Below, in pieces: positions 25,501 through 34,200 of a stretch of DNA of 64,000 bases. Source of the DNA: Tribonema minus (Eukaryota; Sar; Xanthophyceae; Tribonematales; Tribonemataceae); NCBI GenBank assembly GCA_017506865.1, contig JAFCMP010000301.1, positions 248,001-312,000 of the forward strand, read 5' to 3'. The first letter of the stretch is position 1. Every line of letters begins with the position of its first letter. The notes under the pieces are model-generated. The model searched no databases. It saw only the letters and a list, made by a program, of their open reading frames with translations, and had not been told where the DNA came from. A program made the position numbers and the translations under genes.

Positions 25501-27614
25501 GTGAGTGATTGAAGTCATTTGTACTCAGTACTGTGCCTATAAGTCACGAGCTACCACAACATCAAGAAAGGGAAGATCATCGATACAGTGGAAGATCTTG
25601 AAGATTAGTAGGCCAGTGCGCAAAAATGTCGTGATATTACATTATCAGGCGCAGTGCGTATACATCATGGCTATATTTGCTTGCAAGGTTTAGTGCAGAA
25701 GTCATGGACTTCACCTACCAGGCAGGCAACAGAGTCTTTTCTGAGCAGTCAGCACCTCCATATCTGAGCAAAACTCTGCTGCCATAGGTACTTCAAGTAA
25801 AGTACAAGGTCATCCATGCACATGGACATGACCGGGGTGTCTGCTCTTGTACGCCAAACTTCAACAGCAGCAACGAGCCTCAGGAACACCACCTTCCCAC
25901 ATTTTGCAAGTACATGCATGACGCTGCGCCGTTAGATAATGTGTGCAGGTACCCTTGCAGCGCTTGTGGTTAGGGTTAGGGTTAGCTAACCCTAACCCTA
26001 ATGCTAGTTTACCCTCGCAACACACATCAAACTCAGAGTACGCCAAAGCTGTCGACTCACGTGATGCCTGGCACACCAGGTAGCTAGTTATGAAGTGCTA
26101 CATACCTTTAAAAGGCTAGGTCTCAACTGGGCGCCTAACAAGGTTTCGATTTATGCTTGCTGCCATGACTGCAGCTTACATATATGCGTGAATGAGGGAT
26201 GCAGAAGATGCCGCAGGTTGGAGCACTGCCATCTCAGGCCTAACCCTAACCTTAACCCTAACCCTAACCCTAACCCTAACATATGCTCGCATACTCAAAA
26301 GTACAGACCTGACAAGGCCGCACACATGGTCCAGTCCCCCTACTTCTGAAGCATGTACACATACTTCAAGTATGTACTACAATATGTGTGTGTTAGCGTC
26401 GCGTGTCCACAGCTAGCAAGGGTTATGACAGGTCTGGAGCATCTCGTATCAAAAGATGTGGTGCCGTACGACGCCGGGGCACAACACATGCTGCCGCGTG
26501 GGGGAGAATCAGATCTATCATTTCCACTTTCCCGGTTGCTTGAGTACCTTCCTGCTTGAGAGCAAAGCAGCTCTTCACATACATGCATGTCGTAATTGTG
26601 TGCTCTCAGATATGGACAGTGTTCCCTTCCAATGTTTCTACAGGTGCAGGGAGATTTCAGCGTTGGGTGTCAGCATCGCATCAGATACATCGTCACCGAG
26701 CTGATGCAGAAACGTACCATTAGGCTCTTGTGGTTGTCCTTGCTGAGACAGATAGCACAGCGCACAATGCAACGCTACGAGCAAGCCGACATTAGCTGCC
26801 AGCTACAAAGCGCCTGGTTCTGTCCCCCTCATGACTGAAATGCTATTATATGGCTGTTACCTGCGCTTGGTGCTGACACCTATCTGCGGCTGACCAACAA
26901 CACGAAGACTCGAAGGCTTGCCATGCCGACTCATCACTCCCTTGCCAGTCATAAATCTATCATAATGGCCATGGAAACCAACAGGGCTGATTTTTGAAAG
27001 AACACACTAAAGCAAATGCCATGTGTTGCTTGCAAGTTATCCAATGCCTGATGGCCGTGCTGCTAGTAGAGGAAAAATAGTGTACTCCATGACTTGTTTG
27101 CAGCCCTCTTGCAAATCGCACATGCTCCAAAAATGTTAGCACTGTGTTCAGATAGGAAAAAGTCAGGTACATATATATGAGGTATGTCAATGGCGACCCA
27201 CATGCTTGCATGTTCACGTACCAAAAAACGTCAGTCACCGCAAACGTACTTGGTCATCAAGTTCTTACCTCCGCACTGCTCGCCAAGCAGCGCACAGGCC
27301 GGCGACGAGCCTGGTGCAGGAGGTATCGGCCTGCACTGGCTGTAGTACTCGTTGCCCGCAACGCACTCAAAGCCAGTGGCGCAGTCAGTGGAGCCAGTGT
27401 ACGTGGCCCCGCCGCACTGGGTCCAGCGTCCGGGCACCACTGCTCCTGCGCCGCTGTTGCCCCCCGCGTTGCCCCCAGCGTTGCCATTGATGTTGCCAGC
27501 GCCAGTAGCACCAGTACCGTTGTCTGTGATGACTGCCTGTACTCTGACAGGGCACAGCAAGCAGATCCACGCTAACGATGCTAATGCTAGCTGGTGCCTC
27601 ATCATCATCGCCAA
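16507..27614 (-). CDS. Secreted protein with ten CBM1 (fungal-type cellulose-binding) modules, eleven exons
   Basis: Exons on the minus strand: 27614-27269, 25048-24824, 24394-24359, 23974-23669, 22797-22663, 21956-21887, 20990-20797, 20432-20130, 18777-18643, 17726-17322 and 16607-16507. They sum to 2256 nt, exactly 752 codons, and all junctions are in phase. Residues 1 to about 27 form a signal peptide. Module 1 (WTQCGG...[17 protein letters not shown]) is whole within exon 1, and module 9 is whole within exon 10. The other eight are each cut by an intron one base after the QCGG codons. Two of these (modules 3 and 5) are cut a second time. Linkers are rich in Pro, Thr, Val and Glu, typical of wall-protein spacers, and no catalytic domain is present. 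CBM1 binds crystalline cellulose, so a wall-binding or scaffolding role is inferred, as for oomycete CBEL or the red-algal four-CBM1 protein. The stop TAG is at 16509-16507. Exon 2 choice is the least certain, because its start is triplicated. Confidence 0.85.
16762..16791 (-). repeat. Echo of last CBM1 exon start
   Basis: A copy of the beginning of exon 11 (GGCCCCACGTGC context) lies about 180 bp upstream of the real exon on the minus strand. The acceptor CTGCAG has become CTGCAT, so it should be spliced out. Confidence 0.65.
17136..17175. repeat. Head-to-head interstitial telomeric repeat
   Basis: About four TTAGGG units run directly into CCCTAA units in opposite orientation. The arms pair for 15 bp around a 2-base centre. 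It lies in the last intron of the CBM1 gene. Confidence 0.9.
17273..17320. repeat. (CATA)n microsatellite
   Basis: A near-perfect run of CATA units ends two bases before the exon 10 boundary of the CBM1 gene. On the transcript it forms the GTATGTATG donor and the following intron start. Confidence 0.9.
17800..17853 (-). repeat. Echo of CBM1 exon 10 acceptor and start
   Basis: It is nearly identical to the first ~50 bases of exon 10, including the CCTGCAG acceptor. It lies about 127 bp upstream on the minus strand and encodes the same [17 protein letters not shown] stretch before diverging. Confidence 0.85.
18200..18560 (-). repeat. Echoes of the CBM1 exon 9 end and donor, about 120-bp spacing
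   Basis: Downstream of exon 9 on the minus strand, its last ~40 bases (encoding [13 protein letters not shown]) and the donor recur near 18560-18520, 18440-18400, 18340-18305 and 18240-18200, with increasing decay. The copy at 18400-18440 keeps an intact QCGG end and a GTGCGC donor. Confidence 0.8.
18896..19050 (-). repeat. Echoes of CBM1 exon 9 acceptor and start
   Basis: Copies of the exon 9 start (the GCCGCCTGCTGCC context) with the preceding acceptor recur near 18945-18905 and 19045-19005. They are embedded in degenerate TTAGGG-like DNA that fills 18785-19185. Confidence 0.75.
19771..19817 (-). repeat. Dispersed intronic element, partial copy 4
   Basis: On the minus strand, GATCGCAGAGCTCTAGGTGATAAGG matches the left part of copies 1 and 3 (first 20 bases: GATCGCAGAGCTCTAGGTGA). 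It lies in the CBM1-gene intron between exons 8 and 9, in sense orientation. Confidence 0.6.
21000..21520. repeat. Minisatellite of about 62-bp units in a CBM1-gene intron
   Basis: Units of the type 'GAGCTGATGCAAGAAGGGTTGAAGTAGGGTGGCAGC...' repeat about eight times with small changes. The array abuts the exon 7 acceptor and parts resemble the sequence around that acceptor. Its long open frames on the minus strand (up to 295 codons) are repeat artefacts that continue into the real exon 7. Confidence 0.85.
22798..23060 (-). repeat. Array of about 72-bp units echoing the CBM1 exon 5 acceptor
   Basis: The real acceptor (CACAACTAG|GTCTAGAATGG on the minus strand, exon start 22797) is preceded by three diverged copies near 22870, 22941 and 23013. 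Each carries an AGGTCTAG-like acceptor and a TTAGGG-containing spacer. Confidence 0.8.
23490..23540. repeat. Interstitial telomeric repeat (TTAGGG)n
   Basis: About seven TTAGGG units, one with a single change, lie in the intron between exons 4 and 5 of the CBM1 gene. Confidence 0.95.
25090..25330 (-). repeat. Echoes of CBM1 exon 2 acceptor and start
   Basis: The first ~45 bases of exon 2 with the acceptor recur at 25158 (almost identical, encoding [13 protein letters not shown]) and near 25264, with a short relic near 25308. Any of the first two could act as an alternative acceptor. Confidence 0.8.
25970..26001. repeat. Perfect 32-bp palindrome of telomeric repeats
   Basis: (TTAGGG)2TTAG is followed directly by its exact complement CTAA(CCCTAA)2, with no spacer. 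It lies in the first intron of the CBM1 gene. Confidence 0.95.
26238..26281. repeat. Interstitial telomeric repeat (CCCTAA)n
   Basis: About seven CCCTAA units, one degenerate, lie in intron 1 of the CBM1 gene. The orientation is opposite to that of the run at 23490. Confidence 0.95.
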
Positions 27615-28060
27615 GAGACGACAGGAAGCAGGGTGCGCCTCCCCCCTGCCAAGCCAGAAGAAGCTGCCGCTTGATGCGATACAAAGCGGCTTGATTCACT
27701 AAGTCCTGCCACTGCCAGCCAGCACTGGGTTACCAGCAGTGGCGTTTCCTGAAAATTTTGGAGAATTGGCCGTTTCGTTCGGCGACAGTGCTCTGAAAAA
27801 AGGGGTTTAAAAAACAACAACATCCCCTTCATGCTGTGTGCGAGTTGGCTGGGACACGACGCCACTGTAAGCACGGACAAATCGCAGCGAGGCAGTTAAG
27901 GACTCGGTGTGCTGAATAAAGGCCAAGGACGTCTCAGACAGTGTCCGGGGGCGAGCCTTGCAACCTGCATACGCGGCGTGCGATTGCTGTTGACGTCTGC
28001 GGCGTTTGGATGACGGTGTGATAGGCGGCGCACCAGTAGCTAGCGCGGAGCTGTACTCTC
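27615..28060. promoter_or_regulatory. 446-bp divergent intergenic region
   Basis: It separates the start codons of the CBM1 gene (minus) and the Myb-like gene (plus), which face away from each other. Both promoters and both 5' untranslated regions must therefore share this stretch, unless untranslated upstream exons exist. No TATA box or other element is clear enough to name. Confidence 0.5.
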
Positions 28061-28203
28061 ATGTCGGTCATGGCGGCCACAGTACTGCCACCCAACGCCA
28101 TGATGGCCAAGCAGGAGCCGGATAGTTTGCATCAGCAGCAGCAGCAAGCGCTGCAACATCAGCACCAAGTGCAGCAGCAGCAGCACCAGGCGGCCTTGCA
28201 GGC

Positions 28204-28234
<31 letters not shown>

Positions 28235-31200
28235 CACGCCCTGCTGCAGCAACAGCAGCAGCTGGCACAGGCGCAGGCGCAGCAGCCGTACACATCGTGT
28301 GCAGCAGCTTCAGGAGGGTACGAGGGCACTCTGCAGGCGGCAGCCACGGCTGCAGCAATCGCCGATGGAGTCTATGCACCGGCGCCAGCTGTTGCAGCAG
28401 TGCCCATGCCATGGCCTGGCCTGACTGATCAGCAGCAGGCGGCTGCGGCCGCGGCGGCGGCGCAGCAGGCGATCTACCAGCCTTTGCCTGTTCCCAAGAC
28501 AGAAGGGTACTTTGCACCTGCAGCGATGGCAGTGAGCAGTGGCAGCGGAGCTGGGTTTGGGTCTGGCGGCGGTGGAGTGGCGATTAGCAGCAGCAGCAGA
28601 GGAAAGAAAAGCAGCGGGCTGCGGCGGGGCAAGTGGACCACCGAGGAGGAAGCATACGCCAACCGGTTGATCCATGAGTTCAAGAATGGCTTGCTGCCGC
28701 TCACGGATGGAACAACGCTGAGAACCTTTCTCAGCAAGCTGCTCAACTGCGATCCCATGAGGATCAGCAAGAAGTTCGTCGGCAGCAACTGCATTGGAAA
28801 GCAGGTGAGCGATTGTGGCTGTTTCCAGCAGGCTCGACAGCGTGCCTTCACCTATAATTTTGTTTCGAATCCTCAAGCGTCAGTGACCTCTGGCAGTCAG
28901 GCAGGTGATTCTCAGGTGGGATGTCTACGCAGTTCACACCTACTGGTAACATATTGTGCCTTGGCGACCTGTCAACTTCTTGCATGCTTCATGCAGTGCC
29001 AGCAGTCACGTCCTGCTCGCATGCAGAGAAGCACTGCTTGAGCTGGAAGCCATGGTGCTGCACTCGCAGCTTTAGCTTGAGCTTGTGTGTTGATGCCACC
29101 AGGTGCTAAGTGTGCATGCAGTCCTCGTCATAATAGCGCACAAGAAACTTTTAGGACAAGTTCAAGTGGACAGCAGTTGTTCAAATGGCTGATGCCATGA
29201 GCATCTAGAAGCCTCGGTGCCTCGAAACCTGGCTTTCAAGGCTTGATGCTGTAGGTTAGTATTTGTTTGAAGTCACATAAGTGGCTCAACTTTAGGTTGT
29301 CCCGCCGGCGGTTCGGATGATCACTCCACACAGGAAGTGAAGTGACGGATTGGGCAGCTGTTGCGCTGTCATTGTGAGCCGCTTGATGTGTGCATCTATC
29401 GCCACTCAGTCGTGGTGCGCATGTATGTAGGTGTTGTGATTGTACATACAGTGTCCGTGTGCGCGCTGCCACAATGCTGATCGGTTTCGCATGGCGGAAC
29501 AGCATGCGAAACCGCACGCGATGCGGCAACGGCAGCACACACCATCCATGTGTGCATTGTCCAGTGCTGGTCAGTGTGGCATGGAATAGTTGCAGGAGCG
29601 ACCACAGTAGCAAGCGGCGCGTCTTTTGATGCCAGTCGGTATTGCATGGCATACATGTGGGAGCTTTTTCGGCGACAGCAGCACATGCTTACATACATGG
29701 GTGTATGTATGCATGAACGAGGGTGTTTCAAACCAGTCGGTTTCGAATTGCGTAACCGCTGGTGTTCCGGGGAATGCAGTACACCATACACTTGATTGCT
29801 GATCAGTTTTGCACGACGTAACTGCAGGTTTTCCGGCAGCAGCAGTGCACTGTTGTCACTGCTGCACCATTTTCAGAGTATTCATGCGTTGTCTCACGCT
29901 ATGCTAATTGGTTCCGTATGACATAACAGCAGGTGGCTCTGGCGGCAGCAGCACACCAGTCACACACGTTCCCGATGCTGACTTTGCTTAAACCCTAACC
30001 CTTGCCCTACTCCAACCCTATCCCTAACCCTAACCCTCACGCTTCGCGCAATCACGCGCCTGCATGACGAAACTACGGGTGTTCCGGCGTTGATGCTGAC
30101 GCTGAATTCCTAACCCTAACCCTAACCCTACTCTTACCCTCACCCGCACGCTTCGCGCAATCACGCGCCTGCACGCCGCAACTGCAGGTGTTCCGGCGGC
30201 GGCAGTGCGAGATTGACAAGCTGACGCAGGAGGACATGGAGCGGAGCCGCAACGAACTTCAAGATCTGGAGCGTCAATTTCTGGAGCGTGTTGCGCAGAC
30301 CAACAAGTGCAAGGGGGGGGCGCCGGGGGGGCTGCAGGTGCTGGGCGGCAAATTGCCGTCGATGGGCATGGCGGGCACTCCTATGCAGACGTGAGTATTG
30401 GGCGTATGTATGTATGATGTGTGCAGTCTGTATGTATGTTTGTGGAGGAGGGGGCGCATCTGGAGCTGCGCAAGGGGTGATATGCATAAAAAAACTGAAC
30501 GTACATGTTGAAGTTGGTGTTGAGCTTGATATGCAACCCAGTGGACTGTTGAAGTTGAGTTGTTCGACGTGGGTCTTCTCAGAGCATGGGCGTGTTTGGA
30601 GGTGAAAAGAAAGAGGTTTTGCTTGAAATATGCGACAGTAGACGTCAACGCAGTGCAGTTGAAGTTGACTATTGACTCTGTCATTTGCAGCTGCGATCGA
30701 GCATTCAACCTTCACCCTGATTGCACTCCCAATCCCTATCTAGAAGCGAGCTGAACTGCTCAATGCTTCTGTTTCTTGTTCTGCACATGTGGTGAACTGC
30801 TCAATGTTTCCTTTCTTGTTGTGTGATGTGATTGTTGGCAGACCCCCGGCTGCCCCCACCATCGGGGCGGGTGCGAGCCATTCAGCCATGGCGCCGTGGA
30901 TGCTGCCACCAAGGTATGCATTAGCCATACATATCGTATACATACATACCTGTATATGCATGATGTACAGGCCTGCTTGTATGCAACATTGTATACTTGC
31001 GTACGTGCGTCTACAATCTTGCTGGTGTGCAGCATTGAATGCCCATGTACGTACGTCTACAAAGTTGCTTGTGCAGTATATGTATATTTATGCCCTTGCT
31101 GGTGGGCATTGCTTCTATGTGTGATCCTATTTGGGTGGTCATACATGCATACAATGAAGTGGTGTACAACCTGTCTGCATTGTAAGCACCTGAGGTGCGC

Positions 31201-34200
31201 TTCTTAGTGTCGGAGTTACTAAACACGGCCAGGCTGCTGTCATCGACTTCTCTCATCCGGTCTTTTAAATCAGAATTTCAGTAGCATGTTGTAAAGCTCG
31301 CTGTGCCTGTTGCCTTTAATATGACTTCAAGGCAAAGTGCGCACATTACAGATCTGGAAGCATTGCTTTGCTCACTTCAACCGGTTTGTGTCCTTTGATC
31401 GCCTCAGGCAACGACAGCCACCCAGGCCACCGGCAGTACCGGCAGCACCTGCACCTGCTGTGCTGGCAGCACCTGCGCCGGCAGCAGCACCAGCAGCAGC
31501 AGCACCAGCTGCAGCGACAGCAGCAGCGGCGGCAGCGGCAGCACCGGCAGCACCGGCGCCGCCGCTGCTGGCGCCTGCACCACCTGCTGTTGCAGCGGCA
31601 CCTGTGGCGGTTGACGCACAAAGCGACGCTGCTGCTGCTGCCGCCGCCACTGCTGCTGCTGCTGCTGCTGCTGCAGCGGCGGAAGCAGCAGCAGCTCAGG
31701 CAGCAGTCGCTCAACCAGCAGTTGCCCAACCACCAACCGTTGCTCAAGAAGCAGTTGTTCAACAAGCAGTTGCTCAAGCGCCAGAGCCTGCTCTTCTGGA
31801 ACAAACGGCGATGGGGGGTGAGGCAGCTGCGGAGGGGGAGGGGGAATCTCAGATGGTGTCAGCGGGGTTACCGGGGGGGGGCGGGGGGGGCCTGGCGCAT
31901 AGCCATAGTATGGAGGCCCTAGCACTGCTGGAGCTGCATCACGACGAGATAGTGAGGGAGGACAGGGGGCACAGCGGGGTGGGGCTGGGGATTGAGAGTC
32001 TGGCGCTGGCGGCGGAAGAAGGTGAAGTTCAGCACATGTTGAAGTTGATGAGTTGATCGCGCGGTTCATGCAGCGCATCAGTGATGTTGCTCATGTCGCT
32101 CAAGAACTTGAGCACATGTTGAGGTGTTTAATTTGATCACGTGGTACAGTGCGCTGATGCTACTGGACAGCAGATGTTAACCCTAACCCTGAGGTTAGCA
32201 CACATGTACTGATTTTGCGTGTTGATTATGCCATATGTACAGTACACCAGTCTCGTGCTTGTAAGAGGAGGCACGGAATAAACCTGCTTCCTGGTTTGTG
32301 AGGGGCGCTCACATTAGTAGTGAGAGCAGCAGAAGGGCAGCAATACAGAGGTTACATATTGACCGTACCATGTTGTTTCACGTGTTGATTGTACCATGTA
32401 GTACACTAGTCTCATGATGGGCTGGGGATTGCGAGGCTTGCGCTGGCGGCAGAAGAAGGCGAAGTTGAGAACATGTTGTTGAGGTTGTTGGTTTTGATCG
32501 CGTGGTATGGTGCGCTGATGATATTGCTCGAGGAGGTGAGCACATGTTGAAGTTTTTGATTCGATCACGAGGTACAGTGCGCTGATGCTATACGACAGCA
32601 TGGTGTAATTCAAACTGATCACTGCGCAGGGGCTGCTCACCACTGGGTGCTTCAAAGCACCTGACGTGCAACGTTGGCCGTGCAGTAGTAATAGTGCTTG
32701 CCGTGTAACCGTGTTGACTTCAACCTCAGTACAAATGCAGGAAACATGAATGAAGCAGCATGAACCAAACCTACTGCGTCTCTCCAACCTGACCCTAACC
32801 CAAATTCTAAGTGCTTCGTTTTAGATGCGCAGATGCGCAGCTAACAAACTTCAACTTGAATGGGAAATTTCAACCATGCCTGCGCGTACCTATCCTAGCA
32901 TTGCATATGTATGTACCGTGTTACACACCCACACAGTAAATAGTGACACGGTACATGCAGTAATACTCGCGAGTGCCTTGCACCTTGCACGACTTAAACG
33001 ATGGAAATTATGCATACAACGAACGGCATTCACACTGCGACCGCCCGGTAGCCTCGTGCAGTCGTCATTGCCTCAGTATACATAGTTGTGTTGCGAGTGC
33101 TGATGATGGTGACACGCACATGCGCAGCACTGCTGAGCACACTCAATGCTTCTTGCACGTTGCCATGGTATCTGGCAGGTGTTCATGTGTGCTGTGCTTA
33201 CCGGACAACAACATATACTTACATACCCCATGAAGCCTGGGAACCCTGCCCTGAACCAAAAGCTGAACCTGACCCTAAGACCAGCGCACAGCAGGGCACT
33301 CCTTGCATGCTTCAATCTACAGCTAAATCTGGCAGGTGTTTATGTGTGCCATGCTCAGCGGGCGGAAGTGCGTTCATACATATCTGATGATACTAATACG
33401 AGTAGGAACACCTAACTGCTCTGAACCTAACCGTAGACCAGCAACGACACCCCAAATGCCAGACTGCACTAATGCCTTTTTTTATCGTAGCCAATGTGTG
33501 TGGTCTATGCAGCTGATGAGGCGGAAGAGCTTGCGCATGCATACATACCTTAGTCCTAGGATTCTTCCTTGCTCTGAACCTAACGTCAATTCTAGGATAT
33601 CTACCTTGCTCTGAACGTAACTTCCACCCTACCGTAAGACTAGCGAGGACACTCAGAACGCATGAGGCACCTGTACTGATTATTGTTGTGGCCAATGCGT
33701 GTTCTGCGCAGCTGATGAGGCGGAAGAGCATGCGCAAACCAGTGAGGAAAGCGAGGACTCTGGGGGGGCAGAGCTGCGCGCGGCGCGCGGTCTCGAGCTG
33801 TTGGGTGGGGCGGCAGCTAGGGGAGCAGGCGGCCTACATAAGGTGCGTTTACGGTCTGATGCAGTGAATGCTGTAGTTGTTGGGGGGGGGGGGGAGCCAG
33901 GGGGAGCAGTGGGGGTACAACAAGTGCGTTGTTAAGTTTAATGCGACAAATGCTGGAGCTGTTGGGGGGGGGGCAGCTAGGGGAGCAGGCGGCCTACAGA
34001 ATGCGCGTTCACAATGCACAAATGCAAGAGCTGGAGGCATTGTGTGTGTGGGGGGGGGAGGGGCACCGGGCACGGGGGGGGGGGGGGGGGGGCTGCGGCA
34101 GCTGCGCGGGAATACAAACAGTGTCTGCTGATATGCACAAAGCTTCATATGCGACATACTTAACAATTATGAGGTGGCGTAGCTGGAGCTGTTGGGAGGG

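Noticed and set aside
26340-26588. Possible extra CBM1 half-module ([17 protein letters not shown]) in intron 1 of the CBM1 gene
   Set aside because: It lacks the middle Cys and a proper acceptor or donor, and is not needed to complete any module.
28865-28880. TTCGAATC tRNA B-box-like words, here and near 11165
   Set aside because: No A-box, acceptor stem or anticodon arm can be drawn around them.
31337-31650. Several overlapping Ala-, Cys- or Gln-rich frames on both strands near 31.4-32.0 kb
   Set aside because: They are shadows of exon 4 of the Myb-like gene, which is the only frame joining neighbouring exons in phase.
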